The notes beneath the pieces were generated by a model. That model saw only the letters and a program-made list of their open reading frames with translations. It was not told the DNA's origin and ran no database searches. The position numbers and the translations under genes were made by a program. Positions 10,036-22,800 of a stretch of DNA of 64,000 bases are shown here, piece by piece. This stretch comes from Gnetum montanum (Eukaryota > Streptophyta > Gnetopsida > Gnetales > Gnetaceae), in assembly GCA_015680685.1 (NCBI GenBank), contig MNCI01009376.1:490297-554296 (forward strand), in the 5' to 3' direction. Numbering within the stretch: the first letter of the stretch is position 1; each line of letters opens with the position of its first letter.

Positions 10036-11789
10036 ATGAGCATGTTCTTGCTTGTTGAGCACACCTACATGCTATTAGAATTTTAGCCACTAAAGGTTGT
10101 TCCTATGAACACCCCCTATTACGCTGGGATGTGTGAGAAGTTCCTTGTTGTAGGGAAGATCAGTACACATATACAAATAATTTAATGCCTAAACAAAGAC
10201 ATGAAAAAAATAAAACCTAAAATCCAAATTGCAAATACATAATTCATATAAATACAAAGAATACAAAAGAAAAATATAACAGTTGACACTGATAATTCTT
10301 AAATCTCAACATTTTTGGTGCCTCCTACTAGGTCTACGTTGTCTCCAACATAATTGCCTAATGCAGAGATGAACAATAACTATCCATGGTAGAGGGAAAA
10401 TTGCAATTACATAATGACTACTTTCTATAAAAACTCATATTAGATTAAGGACTATAACATAATACAATGCATATAGAATACTATATTGTGAAATTATCCT
10501 TAAATTGTATTTATCATTTCCCATCTCTAGCTTAGAAAAGAAGAAAAAACAAATTTGGCTTAATGTTGAATTATCTCAAGTAAGATAGCTATAGTTAGAC
10601 ATAATGTCCTCTGTAGGGAAAAAATTGAATTCCAATTACTCATGCACAAACCCAGCATTATCATACTATAGTAGAGATACTTAGCTTAATTCCTAAGTAA
10701 GAACCATACTCCTAAAAATTTAAAGGTACAAAAGATTCTCATTCGTCTATACAGTTCCTAGCATTATCTTAATGTGTAATTATGTATTAAGTAGAAACCA
10801 AAAGCATCTAGAAGTTGAAAAGAAAAACAAAAATCTAATTTACTATACATACAAAATCATAAAAATGTTTGGGACAACATAAAAAACAAAGATTAGCATA
10901 CCAAGGAGACACAAAAAACCCAAAAGTTAGCCATACAATCTTTACTCATCTCAATAAATAATGATGATGCACCAAATTTGGTTACAATAGCATGCAACAG
11001 AAAATATGAGAGGAAAAACACTAAAGAACAAGTGTTTTTAGGGCTACCTTAGGAATTTTGAAAAGGAAAGAAGGATTGAAGGTTAGATTTTGTGGATATG
11101 CTTGCAATGGCAACTTGTCTTAGCTCTGGAATGTATCTTGTAGCACTCTATGATGAAAAATGAAGTTTTGTTTTGTGGAACATGCTTTTATTTTTCCATT
11201 TTTTAATTAGGTTGTGACCAACTACAACTTGCAACTCCTTGCAACATGAAAATAAAAAATTTTAAAAATTCAAATTTGCAAGTAATAATGGGTCACACTT
11301 ATTTGAAATATTTTAAAATATGCAAAAAATAACATTATAGTGCAAGGAGATGTGAGTTGTAGTAATTTGCATTATCTGAAACCTAAAAACATGAACTTCA
11401 AAATGCAATAAACTATGATCTACAGTCTATCACAGGTGCTAGACTTCAATAGATTGAACTTCCAAGGTTATTGCAACTTGCAATTAGGCCCACACTGAGA
11501 CTTTGAGTGATTGTGAATCACATCCTCCCTACACTTCCTACTCCAAAATAATTTTCCAATAAATATTGAGAAAATGAAAATAGAAAATAGAGTAAGGAAA
11601 AAGAAAGCAAAAACAATGAAGAAAAACTTTGTGATAGATGAATAACTAAGATGTTACTTCTTTTAAAAAACTTTGTTACAATGAGAAGCATGAAGATTAG
11701 AAAATCTCATAAGGACCTATTTTGAAACAAATTCATGATTAAATTAAATTTAGCTTATTGAGTAAAATAATTAGATTATGTAATTGTCC
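10036..11789. other. AT-rich spacer between pol and third frame of element A
   Basis: No coherent reading frame on either strand. Very AT-rich, with many A-runs. In Athila-lineage elements a long non-coding stretch after integrase is common. I see no RNA gene or tandem array in it. Confidence 0.5.
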
Positions 11790-12014
11790 AAAATAATGTT
11801 TAAGTCATTGACCATTCACATGTAAAGACTCAAAACTACTAGGCCTAGAAGTGTCAATAGTGCCATTACCTAAGACCTTAATAACCTTGAAAGGTATCTT
11901 CCATTTTGATACTAATTTTCCAAAAAAAATTTTAAGCCTCATATTAAATAATAACACTAAATCACCTTTTGAGAATAACTTCCTCATGATCTTCTTATCA
12001 TACCATATTTTCAT
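11790..12014 (-). pseudogene. C-terminal tail of Athila-type integrase (element A)
   Basis: This is the DNA-binding tail after the integrase core. The minus-strand frame 12014-11805 reads KGDLVLLFNMRLKIFFGKL, then SKWKIPFKVIKVL and SLHVNGQ. Athila-lineage integrases end with GD-x-V-L-L-x-x-S-R-L-K-x-F-P-G-K-L, W-x-G-P-F and V-N-G-x-R-L-K. The frame is out of phase with the integrase core upstream, so a frameshift lies between 12188 and 12014. The plus-strand frame here is a shadow. Confidence 0.8.
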
Positions 12015-12187
12015 CTATTTCTTGTACAAATATTACCTATCTAAGGCGTGCATTTGATCTTCATCTAAATGGTTCAAAGCTAATAAGTAGACAGAAAGAA
12101 ATAAGTTCATGTTTATTTCCAATTGATGTTGCATTCAAAAGGACTTGTTTTGTATTGAAGAAAGAACAAGACATTGCTTACTGAATA

Positions 12188-12900
12188 CTAGTTCATATGG
12201 GGTAAATCCAAGAGATGGCTTATAGGATGTATGAATAGTCCACAATGCATCCGGAAAATGATAAGACCTATATTTTTTTTGATTTCCTTATTCATACTTT
12301 TAACTAAACCATTTGCTTGAGAATGATAGGCAATAGTAATATGATGTGTAATTCCCATTTTGTGTAACAATTTCTCCATGATATCATTAACAAAATATAT
12401 GCCTTGATCACTAATTAAGATTTGTGGGTGTTCAAAGCTTGGATTTAAGTCTTCTCTCAAGAACCTAACTACCATTTTAGCATTATCTTACCTAGTTTCT
12501 TTTGCCAAAACCCATTTGATGACATAATCAATGGAAACTAAAATATACTTATAAGAGTTTCTTGAAGAAAAATGGCTCATAAAGTCAATGACCCCAATAA
12601 TTGAAGGTGTCATACTCCACATTGAGATAGACAATAATGGCATGTCTTTCTATCTTGTGAGTTCTCCCATTCATTGGAATTGATCACATCTCTTACAATA
12701 TTCATAAGTATATTTAAACAAAGTAGGCCAATAAAAACCAACATTGAGAATGTTGTATGAAATTTTCTTACCTACAAAGTGAGCTCCACACACTCCATCA
12801 TGGTTGAAAGTAATTACCTCTTGTTATTCTTGTTTCAATAGACATTGTCGGATGATATGATCTTTGCAAATCTTATACATGAATGGATTCTCCAAAATGA
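12188..12900 (-). pseudogene. Athila-type integrase (element A)
   Basis: Integrase joins the cDNA copy to host DNA. On the minus strand a degenerate zinc-binding region (HHDGVCGAHF ... YCKRCDQFQ) is followed by the catalytic core: VIDFMSHF with the first Asp, ILISDQGIYFVND with the second Asp, and HHITIAYHSQANGLVKSMNKEIKK, where the third acidic residue expected in Q-V-E-x-x-N-R appears as lysine (LVKSMNKE). Stops interrupt the region around 12490 and 12640. The frame is the same as that of RNase H upstream. Loss of the catalytic Glu and the stops make it non-functional. Confidence 0.82.
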
Positions 12901-13045
12901 ACTGCTATGCCTTGATGATGAAGGTCTATTTCTATCCTTTAGTCCAAGACTTCGATAGTTTGCATACAACTGAATAATTAGCAATATTTGGATACCAAGG
13001 ATATGGAAGCTTAGGAATAATAGCCTTAGTCCAACAAGCAAGTAC

Positions 13046-13456
13046 CTACTCATTTGGAAATAAATCTTTAAAGGTCTTAGATGTCTCCAAATCTACATTA
13101 TGCTCCAATTTGGACAAATGATCTACCATTAAATTTTCAAATCTATTTTGATCACAAATCACCAAATCAAATTCTTGTAGCAAAAGGCACCAAAAAATCA
13201 ATCTTGGACTTTCAATTGATTTATTATGTAGATATTTAATAGAAACATGATTAGTAAATACTATTGTATGAAAACCAATTAAGTAATAACAAAATTTATC
13301 TAAACTATACACAACTACTAACATCTCTTTTTCAGCAATAGTATAATTAATTTGAGTAGGGGTCAATGTCTTAGAAATATAATAAATAACATATGGAACA
13401 TGATCTTTATGTGGACGCAATACTGCTCCAATTGCAAAATTTGAAGCATTTGTCAT
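13046..13456 (-). pseudogene. Gypsy RNase H domain (element A)
   Basis: The longest single open stretch of element A, 136 codons on the minus strand. It begins near the first catalytic region with MTNASNFAIGAVL, where the usual TDAS motif carries Asn in place of Asp, then PYVIYYISKTLTPTQINYT, AEKEMLVVVYSLDKF, IVFTNHVSIKYL (Asn where D of T-D-H is usual) and ENLMVDHLSKLE. These blocks are in the order found in Ty3/gypsy RNase H. Two of the metal-binding Asp codons have become Asn, a G-to-A (C-to-T on the other strand) change. It is in frame with protease upstream and integrase downstream, as expected for one polyprotein. Confidence 0.88.
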
Positions 13457-14440
13457 AAGCCCAAAATCTTTGATTCAATTAGGTCCTTGTAATATTTTTG
13501 TTGAAGAAAGATTTGATTTTAAAGTTTCAAATGCATTTTGGAAATATTTAGTCCGTTTAAAATAAATATTTAGTCCATTTAAAAGCAACATCTTTTTGTA
13601 ACAATTTGACCAATGGTTGAGTAATCAATGAAAAATCTTTGATGAAGAGTCTATAGAAACTAGCATGTCCCAAAAATGCACATAAACCTTTCATATTAAT
13701 AGGAGGAGGAAGATGGGAAATAACTTTTATTTTTTCAAAATCTATAGAAATTCACTTTTTATTGATAATTTGGCCTAACAAAACACTAGAAGAGACCATG
13801 AAATGACATTTTTTCCAAGATAACCTAAGACCCTTATCAATACACCTATGCAAGTCTAATTCAAGATGATGCAAGACATCAAAGAATTAATCACTGTAGA
13901 CTGAAAAGTCATTCATGAACACTACAAGAAATGATTCAATCATATTAGAAAAAATAGATGTCTTAGCCCTTTGAAATGTAGCAGGAATATTACATAACCC
14001 AAAGTGCATAAGTCAAAATGCAAAAGTCCCTCATGATATGTTAAGCATTGTTTTATGTTGATCCTCTTGTGTAATTGAGATCTAATTATAACTAGTAAAA
14101 TCATCAAGGAAAGAATAAAACTCATGCTCTTGAAGTTTGTCTAAAACCTAATCTAAATATGGGAGTGGAAAGTGATCCTTTCTTGTTCATTTATTTAATT
14201 CTTGAAAATTAATACAAACACACCACTTACTAGACATTTTAGGTACAATTGTAATAGGACTAACCCAATAAGAATTAAAAATTAGATAAATAATACCTAC
14301 TTAAAACAATTTTATAAGTTCATCTTTTACCACTTGTTTGAAAGTTGGGTTTAGTCCCCTACATGATTGTTGCCATGGTCTAGCCTCAACCTCCAAATGG
14401 ATATGATGCTAAATGGTGGATGAAGGAATCCCTTACTTAA
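13457..14440 (-). pseudogene. Athila-type reverse transcriptase (element A)
   Basis: Reverse transcriptase copies element RNA into cDNA. Minus-strand reading in the same frame as RNase H shows the active-site block FMNDFSVYSD near 13930-13900, where FMDDFSVYG is usual, so the first Asp of the pair is Asn. After it come LHHLELDLHRC, CHFMVSSSVLLGQII and the thumb/connection segment LCAFLGHASFYRLFIKDF and PLVKLLQKDVAFKW. The upstream fingers region is more degraded and has many TAG/TAA codons. The lineage fit is Athila because of the F-M-D-D-F-S-V-Y form and the element structure. Not functional. Confidence 0.82.
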
Positions 14441-14869
14441 GATCCAAAGGTAACTAAGCAAAATCTTTACGAGAGTTTGTTAGAATGTATATTAATCTTT
14501 GTTCTATCCTAAACTAATAATCAAGGGTTTATTGTTCTTAGCATAAATATATTTCAAGTGAGGAGGAAGTTCCTTTAAATCTAAAGTTACTTCCTCACCA
14601 CTTGCAACATAAGAAAAATTCTCTATTTTAAGCAAATCCTCACCATATAAAGCATCTTCCACTTGAGTACATAAAATCTATCTTTGATAATCTATAGTTA
14701 CATCTTTGTATTCTTCTAATGTTAATACCTAATATATCTCATCCTAATCACATAATTATGAAGAAACCATGTTTGTTACCATAACATTGATCATATTAAG
14801 CTCATCAAATTAAAAATGGCTATCCAAGTTATATAGATTAGTTGAAAAATTCATATTTGCAAATGTTAA

Positions 14870-15280
14870 AGTCATCAATTCATTTTATCCATTAATAACC
14901 ACATCCATAGTTACCAACATAGACTTGTCAAAAATTAAAGGATATGCATTATTCAATGAAGATGTATAAAAATCTAACATAATAAAATCAATAGTGTACA
15001 AGGCTTCATCTACTTGAACCAATATTTCCTCAATAATACCTTTTAGATAAATAGTAGACCCATCAGCCAAAGAAATCATAATATTTGTAGGTCTAATATG
15101 ATCATAACCCATGATTGATAAATCTAAAATGACATAATATTTACATGAGCCCTAAGATGCACTATCACATGATTAAATTTTCTATTACAAATCATGCAAG
15201 TAATCATAGAACTACCAAGATCTATTGTCTTTTTAGGCATCTTAGCCTTCAAAATATTTGTAATATTTTTTGCAAGGTTA
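14870..15280 (-). pseudogene. Athila-type protease region (element A)
   Basis: Minus-strand translation gives KKTIDLGSSMITCMICN, then HLRAHVNIMSF, SWVMI and, in the open stretch 15112-14885, MGYDHIRPTNIMISLADGST, GIIEEILVQVDE and IDFIMLD. These correspond to plant gypsy protease blocks: L-G-A-S-V-N-L-M at the active site, then P-T-x-x-x-L-x-L-A-D-x-S, G-x-x-E-D-x-L-V-x-V and D-F-x-V-L-D. The catalytic Asp of D-L-G-A is His and the Gly is Arg here, so the site is dead. In frame with reverse transcriptase. Confidence 0.75.
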
Positions 15281-15599
15281 ACATGCTTAGGTATTTTAAT
15301 TTTCTTTATTACAGAGAATAAATTCTTAAGGTATGTAGCATATTAGGAGATGTCTTTGATAGCTCTTGATAATGGAACATGTAGAGTGACATCTTTAAAA
15401 AGGTTCTCAAGTTGCTTATCATCAACCTCATTTAATTCTAATTTATGAGGAAAGGTGCCTATGGAGAACAAGAATTAGTTGTTTCCTCTAAAGTAATCTC
15501 TAAATTAGGTGCTTTCTTTGCAAATATTCTTTCAAATTCCTCATATATTTCCCTATTCTCAATAGTCCTATGATATGGAGTTTGAAGATTAGTCACTCT

Positions 15600-17928
15600 A
15601 TTGCTTTGAGTCACTACATTACATTATCACTATTGGATGACGAAACCATATGTAATTCTTACCTTTCTTGATACTTAGGATTTTGTTCTATTTGTGCTAG
15701 GAATGTATATTTAGATTGTAAGGCTTGAATAAGCTTAATGATGTGATCATTTTCTTATTGTGAAGTATGTTGTAGGTTTTTATTTTATTGTATCATTTGT
15801 TGTTGAAACTCATGTTTTTGATTAGGTCTATAAGAATTATTAAAATTATTATTATAATTTGGATAACTGGGTTGAAATGGAGGATGTGATTGCTAATTTT
15901 AGATTTGATTTGGATTTCATCCCCTACCTTATGAAGTTGCACTTCTCACCTATCCATCTTAACTGCCTATAATATTAGCGTGTTCTTTAATAAAGGGTAA
16001 AATGGGACAACCATGAATAGTGTGATGAATCTCTTCACAAGTTACATGAGCATAAGAAAAATCCATACCTCTAGCTTATGGTTGGTTAATAGTGTGAATT
16101 TGCTCATTCGTACGAATTGATGATGCTTGTTATGAGCACTAGAATGATTGACCTTGCACACTAACATTAGGTGACATAGTTAGAGATGATGATTTATTAT
16201 TAATCTTCTTAATTTGTTGTGCCAAACCTATCATCATGGTGTGTTCTAGCATATTATTTTTTTCATTCATAGGACAACTTGTGTTATGATCCACTATTTG
16301 ATCTAATGCATTGAACATTGCTTGTGGTGTCATTCTCAGAATCATACTATCATAAGCAAAATCAATACTCTGCCATGTGACATGTGTCAAACTATTAAGA
16401 AAAAATCCAACTGACATTTTGAAAAAAAAAAAACCATGATCAAGGTTCCTTACCTTGATGTCTTTAAAATGCTCCTAGCCTTATTCATAAGTTTCATTTT
16501 TTTTAACATGTAAAAGTTGTTTCTTATATTTGATGGATTTTCACAAAATATAAAAACACTTATGTTAGTAATTTTTGTAACGTTATTACCACATGAGACT
16601 ATCAGTGTTTCAAATGCTTATATATGATGATATGGATCTTCATCATTTCTACCATAAGGAAATGCTAATAAATGTTTAATCCCAACATCTTGACCAACAT
16701 GCAACAAAAGGGGGGAGAGGGTAGTTATTGATTTCCTCCTGATTAAATCCTTTAATGAAAGTTGATTAGGCATTTCCTAATAAGGAACTTGTTGTTGAAA
16801 TTGTAAAATTTGATTAAATTCATTACCTAGGGGTATTAAATGATGATGTAATGGGTGTGGTATTTGATGTAATCCTTGATGTCAAATTTTTTGTTGAGAC
16901 ATAGATTATGTTTGGAAAGTATGCACATTGAATATTGATTGGAAATTTTAAGGAATATGCATTAATAATTGGATATTAGAATAAGGTTGTTGGGTTACTT
17001 ACATAAATGTAGTTTGATATGATGTTGGTGGTTGAACAGTTGTGTGACTTGACATAGGAACAAGTTTTGGATTAAAATAAATGGGAGGTTGTACTACTAG
17101 TTGATGAATCTGAGCCATGTTAGGATAATTCATATGTCCAACATGTTGTCCTAGTTAAGAAACTATTGGAGAAATATTTGATGTGTCAAGTACTTAGGCT
17201 AAAACATGAAGAGAGTAAGAAATTAGGTGATTAGGCAATGGTGGCCATGTATGTTGAGCAACTTGTCAAAGAATTTAATAAGGTTTGATGATTATCTTGT
17301 AAATTTTGTTGATGTAATTGTTGTTAATGAAAAATATCAAAAGGATTATTAGGAGTATTCTCATAATACATAGCATGAACTTGTGAAGGGATAAATTGAA
17401 GATAAGAAGATGGACTAGTCATTTATATGGATAAAGTAAAAGTTGATTATGTTGATGTAGTAGAACTTTATTGACTTTTAGAATTAAAAATTGATGTACC
17501 AAATCCAAACTCAGTAGGCATACCAATATTCATGGAGAGTTGATTGGGTTGAGTGGCCTTGGAAAATAGGGCTAAAAACTAACTTCCACTTCTAATAATA
17601 GTAATTGGAATATCAAGTTTATCTACTACATTAATTCTAGTTCCTATACTTGTAGGAGCTTTTGGATCTACCTTTGAGATTGGTGGTGCTTCCTACTAAA
17701 ATGAACTTTGGCCCTCTTGACCTTTGGAGTTCTATGATGAAAATGATTTTTTGATGACATTAAAATCTTCTTATTTCTTTTCTTGGATACATATGAAGAA
17801 CGAACAATGTTTGGTACCAATCTTTGACATTTCTCATGAATCCAAATCATAAAACTATAAAGAAATAATAAATAAAGAAGAGACAAAATAAAATAATTAA
17901 CAAAATCAAAGTCTACTGTAAAAATCAT
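15600..17928 (-). pseudogene. Athila-type gag (element A)
   Basis: This is the Gag part of element A. The frame begins after the PBS and leader; the first long open stretch is 17928-17668, rich in basic residues near its end (KKRNKKILMSSK). Further down are Pro/Gln-rich segments, then a capsid-like core around 16.7-16.1 kb with NDEDPYHHI and SFFLNSLTHVTW-like wording, where Athila Gag has E-D-P-x-x-H-L. The stretch 16417-16139 is in phase with the protease and RT frames; the first stretch is not, so a frameshift lies between them. A degraded knuckle-like CEEIHHTIHGCP follows near 16030. Many stops. Confidence 0.62.
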
Positions 17929-18121
17929 TAAGTGTGAACAAGTGCTTCATCAATCATTAGTATCTCCAAATCAATAAGAAACATTTGTGCATCAATCAAC
18001 GCCACTTAAAATTATAATAGACAAAAATTGATAGAATGATTCAAATCCATAGAAATGGTTAAAATATCAAAGAAAAAAAATCAAAAAAATTTAAATCTAG
18101 AAAATATCACCATAACCCATG

Positions 18122-18139
18122 ACTATTGCAATAGTGCCA
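18122..18139 (-). other. Decayed tRNA-Asp-type primer-binding site (element A)
   Basis: Three bases inside the 5' LTR the minus strand reads TGGCACTATTGCAATAGT. The Athila PBS, complementary to tRNA-Asp, is TGGCGCCGTTGCCGGGGA. The first twelve bases differ only by G-to-A and C-to-T changes. This supports the Athila assignment and marks the 5' end of the element. Confidence 0.65.
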
Positions 18140-18142
18140 AAA

Positions 18143-19066
18143 TGTTATGATGTTCTTTGTTCAGTAGTACTTACATTGTTGAATGTGGGAAACAATCAGG
18201 TGGACGACCATAGGTTACGTGAGGATAAGGTGCTAGAATTATGACGAAGAACACTTAACATTAATTTATTCTAACAAAGAAACAAATATTATCATTTAAT
18301 CATTCAATATTAAGAATAATCTTATTACTTAAAGTCATTAACAAATTCTATATTTTCAAGTTCTCTGAATATCTATCTCTATTTACTCTATGTATCCCCC
18401 TATTTATCTTTTCTAAAATTCCTCTTATAGTTTTGCTTCAAACCGGTGCAAAAAATGACTTAGGTTGATAGGTGCAATAACTTTCAGCTAATTTTTGTGA
18501 TTGGATGTGAGTCACAGCTAGGCCCTATTTGAAGAAGAATCACCAAGTCAGTCAACTACGGTAAGCTACTATGATCAACAGTCTCAGTTAATCATTTCCA
18601 ATGATCAAGTATTCAAATCCAAATAGTTGAATCGCTGAACTAAGTAAGATAAATTCATAATGACTATAATAGTAATATGTGTCACAGGAACTTGCACTGG
18701 TGGATTCACTTTTTTGTCATAAATTAAATTGCAAGTGGCATCTAAAGAAAACTATGAGCTACAAGCTCATGTGAGTTACATGAGCTTGTAGTACCTTGTC
18801 CAACTTAAATACAATTTTTGTGCTACTACCATCTCTGTTTAAAGCTAACTTCACTTATGCTTTAGTACTTTGATGCTAAAATTTGTATTTCAATAATCGT
18901 ATAATAAACATTATTTCCTTGATGAGTTGGAAATTCATTAGAACTTACATTATGAGTTAGGACTTTAAGTTGCAAGTTGTTGTAGTTTGCATGAGCTCCT
19001 AGTTGTTCACCTAAGCTTACAAAATAGAGGAACAAGATGTAAGGGGCATCAATTCATGTCTTAATA
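18143..19066 (-). repeat. 5' LTR of Athila-type element A
   Basis: 924-bp LTR starting TGTTATGATGTTC on the plus strand, paired with 7709-8720. The pair encloses gag, protease, RT, RNase H, integrase and a third frame, all on the minus strand, giving an 11.4-kb element. Visible divergence between the two LTRs is substantial, so the insertion is old. Confidence 0.87.
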
Positions 19067-20110
19067 GTTGTCTATAAGCAATGATCTTTCTTGCATAGTG
19101 GATGTAGTATGAATAGTTTTGATCATCCAACTCTGTGAGTATAACTCCCAAAGCATAATTGGATATATGAAAAATCTATGATAATCAAGAGCTTATAGAA
19201 TTGGAGTTTTTGTAAGTCTCTACTTGAGGAGTTCAAATGGTTTTCATAATCATTTCACCAAATAAAAAGTGCATCCTTCTTTGTGAGCTCTACCAATAGT
19301 TTTGCAATCTTTGAGAAATTCTCAAGAAAATGCTTAGAGTACCTTGTGTATTCAAGAAATAACCTTACATCATTTATTGCTTGATACCTCTTTGGATTAT
19401 TTTGATCTTTTCAAGATCAACCTTAATGGATTTTTTGGATATCTTGTTATTAAGAATAATGTCTTCCTAAATCACAAAGTGACTTTTTTACTATTTGAAT
19501 TTAAAATTTATATCCACACACCTCTGTAATAACTATTCTAAATGGTTCAACATCTATTCAAAGTCTAACATGTAGGCGGAGAAGTCATCCATGAAAACTT
19601 TAATACCATTTCCAATTTTATTTTGAATGATGCTCAAGACTAGGCATTGGAAAGTAGCAGGATCATTGCACAAGCCAAATGATATCTTTTTGTAAGCAAA
19701 AGATGCTTAGGAACTTACAGAAATTATTTTAGATTGTTCCTTAGGTGCAATTTGGATTTGTTTATAAGCACTATAATGATCTAGAAAGTTATAATATTTT
19801 CAGCTTACAAGAATTTCTAACATTTAATCAACAAATGATAATAAAAAATTATCCTTACATGTTATCATATTTAACCGCCAGTGGTCATCTTTCTTTAGCA
19901 CTATTACTAGTGGGCTCACCCACTCGCTAATTACAACAAAATAGATGAATCAAACATTCAAATTTTTTTAATCTCATGTTTTATAATATGTTTTAGCTTT
20001 AGATTCAACCTATGCTATGGTTGATGTTTGGGCTTGGTAGTAGGATTAGCATATATGAAGTGTTGACATATACAAGAATTAATTCCAATTATCTCATCAT
20101 AAGACCAACC
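19067..20110 (-). pseudogene. Gypsy reverse transcriptase of element B, interrupted by element A
   Basis: Minus-strand reading gives the RT start (HRLNLKLKHIIKHEIKK, like R-R-L-N-P-x-x-x-x-V-V-x-K-E-I), then KKDDHWRLNMIT and FVDQMLEIL (the P-F-I-D-Q-M-L-E-R-L block), then QIQIAPKEQSK, ISFGLCNDPATFQCLVLSI and KVFMDDFSAY with both active-site Asp codons kept. This order is that of an Athila-like RT. The frame stops being traceable at 19067, exactly where the LTR of element A begins; RNase H resumes at 7708. Several stops interrupt it. The plus-strand frames at 19344 and 19745 are shadows. Confidence 0.82.
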
Positions 20111-22140
20111 AAAAGCTATTGGTCATTTGTTCATAAATTTTAGTGGCTTTCTTTTCTACTCTTTCATTAGTTTTGCATTGATGATTATTGGTTTTAATTT
20201 TTAAGAAAAACATACTTAAGAGAATTTGTTAATGTTTTAGTATAATTAGCTTGTGCATAGATTCTTTTGGAATTTGCAAATTCCCTCAATCATTGTCTTC
20301 ATCTTATATATGCTCTACTTGGAAGAGTTATTGTCATACATTTTTCATCTCATGTAGTCTCTATACATATGAGCTAGTAAGTGCTTCTTCCTATTCTATG
20401 CAAATTATAGATTTATAGCTTTCATCTATTGTTGATCATTGAATACCTTCTTATTTAGTGGCTACTATGTACAAGCGCTTTTGCACACACGTCTTGTCTA
20501 TACATGAACTACATGCTATGATATTTCATAATCTAATTATCAAGCTCTCTGCATGCAGTTATAGCTTTTATTGATGTAAATGATGCATGCAACTCTCTTC
20601 TTCTTGATTTTCCATGTTTGTTCTTCTTGGAAATTTTTAACAATAGGTCTCTAATTTCAATATTGGTATCAATTATGCTTAGTCAAACCCTTCTCATAAT
20701 GATAGAAAGCTCCACTTTTGAGTTTTCTATGTGGATCACCATAACATTTTCTAGATAGGATCACATACTAATGATGATAATAATATCCTTCACTTATCCC
20801 AAGGAAACAGTGATGAACTAATTTACAAGCTCTAGCATGATGTTGCACTTTTTGAATGGAAGTAGGTTCTGGGCTTTGTACATTTCTTGGGATATTGGAG
20901 TAGCTTTAGAACTTGAATCTAACAAATTATTTCATGATGCATTTCCTATAATCTATAATTAAATTAAGGGACTTTCAAGATCTATTCTCTTCTTGTGAAG
21001 GTTACCTACTTTGATTTAATTAGTAATAACATGAGTTAACATGATAGTTTGTACATTTGAGCTTTATTGTAAAGATGGCTTAGATAAATTAAAAGAGTTT
21101 GTTGTCATTGATGTGGGATCTAAAACCATTAATGCTTGCATAGGTTTAGTTAAACTAATAGGTCTAAAGAAAAAGCACTTTTAAGGCTTACATTTAGACC
21201 TATTTAATGATTAATAGCTTAGACTATTTTCTTTTGTGATGAGAATTTTGGGAAGTAGCCTGAAATTTTTTCAATAATTCTCAATATTTTTCAAGATACA
21301 TGTATGATGAAAGGCTTGAAAATGATAATATGGATCAACATTATAGCCTCTCTTGAATTTGGGAAGGCTATTCTTACCAAGTCATTTGATATGGTTATCT
21401 CTTTAACACCTAGTTGGAATATAACTAGTCTCTTTGATGTTAATCATACTTCTAGTAGAAAATAAGGATTCATCATAATTATCATGTTCATCATGATCTC
21501 TATCATAATTATGATCCCTTTTTTATTGCATTCTATGCCTTCTCCCATAACTATGACCATGGTCTCTATATCCCTATTCTAATTTCTCCTATTATCTCTA
21601 CTAGATTGTTTGTCAGTGTCCCTTCTTCTTTTTCTACACTCATGTTTATCAAAGATTTTCAATAATAATGATAAGAATGATAGGGAATAAGGATAGTCAT
21701 GTTGACTTTCTTTTCTTTTATTACATCTTTGATTATCTTTGGATGACCTATCAGAAAACCTAGGCCTAGAGGTTCTCTTTGTGTTAGATCTTGTTCTCCT
21801 CTTTTCTTGGTTGCTTGCTAAGACCAAATATAGCTATGGGTTTGTCATGTTATTAATAGTGAAGGAAGGAGGATTTTGATGATTGAATCTACTTGAGTGA
21901 TAATATGTATCATTTTTTGCTACCTATGATGTTAATAAAATGGTAGCCTTCTTTCCCTTTGCTACTTCATGATAGGATTCCATAAAATGATGTTTGTGAA
22001 GTTGAGCTTTAGTTGGCTATTACAACCTAAAAATTTCATCAGCTACCTTATAATCAATGACATCTACTTTTAATCCAACTTTTACCAATGCTACCATGAG
22101 CATTGAAGGAGCTAAATGATTAGGAGGTAATATGATATTT
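20111..22140 (-). pseudogene. Gag-protease region of element B
   Basis: This is the part upstream of the RT of element B. The only long open stretch is 21827-21579, which is very basic and Arg/Ser-rich (KRRTRSNTKRTSRPRF, KRRRDTDKQSSRDNRRN), like the nucleic-acid-binding tail of a Gag. The rest is a degraded frame with many stops in which I could not point to a protease active site. The upper boundary is set by the copia integrase frame on the plus strand. Assignment rests mainly on position and base composition. Confidence 0.45.
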
Positions 22141-22149
22141 CTTTCTAGG

Positions 22150-22800
22150 TTCATCCACCTCATTTATTCATCCTAGTGAAGAATAAAAATAAAGTATAGG
22201 TAATAGGAATTTGGGATAATATTTTTTTGTTATTGTTGATGATTTTTCTAGGTACACTTTGATCTAAATCCTCCATTCTAAAGACAGTATTTGAAATATT
22301 TTAAAATTTTAAGAGATTAGTGAAAAATGGGCTTGGCTTAAAGATGAAATTTATAAGAAATGATATAGCAGGTAAATTTTTCAATGAACACTTTGATGAA
22401 TTTTTAAAAATCATGATATCTCAAAGTAAACTTATGTGAATATGAACCAAAAAGTAATAAAGTGATTAAAAAGGAAGACAGTATGAATACCAAAGCATGA
22501 TTGCCTACCTAATTCCTATTAAAATGAGGTAGTTAAAATGATCACTTATATCCTTAATAGGCTCATCATATCTCCCATGGATGAAAATACTCTATATGAA
22601 TTTTCATATAATAAGATGCCAAATCTCTCCCATATTAAAGTCTTTGGATGTGTATTATATATGAATATTCCCAATGCTATTGTAGGAAAGCTAGATGATA
22701 GAGGTAGTAGATGTGACTTTATTAAATATGATTTCATGAAAAGTGGCTACAAGTATTTTGATTCACTTGAGAAAAGTATCAAGAAGTATAATATTTAATG
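22150..22800 (+). pseudogene. Ty1/copia integrase remnant
   Basis: The plus-strand frame begins with VIVDDFSRYTLI, the copia integrase core start around the first catalytic Asp. It continues through LKDE, RNDMAGKFFNEHFDEFLK (the R-T-D-N-G-G-E-F-x-x-x-x-F block with the second Asp present as NDMAG) and ends with 22538-22798, ITYILNRLI, LSHIKVFGCVLYMNIP, KLDDRGSRCDFIKYDF, the usual C-terminal blocks (Y-L-x-N-R, H-L-K-V-F-G-C, K-L-D-x-K-x-x-x-C-x-F-I-G-Y). In Ty1/copia order, reverse transcriptase follows. The minus-strand frame over 22546-22737 is a shadow. Confidence 0.8.

Noticed and set aside
22546-22737. Minus-strand frame
   Set aside because: Shadow of the copia integrase.
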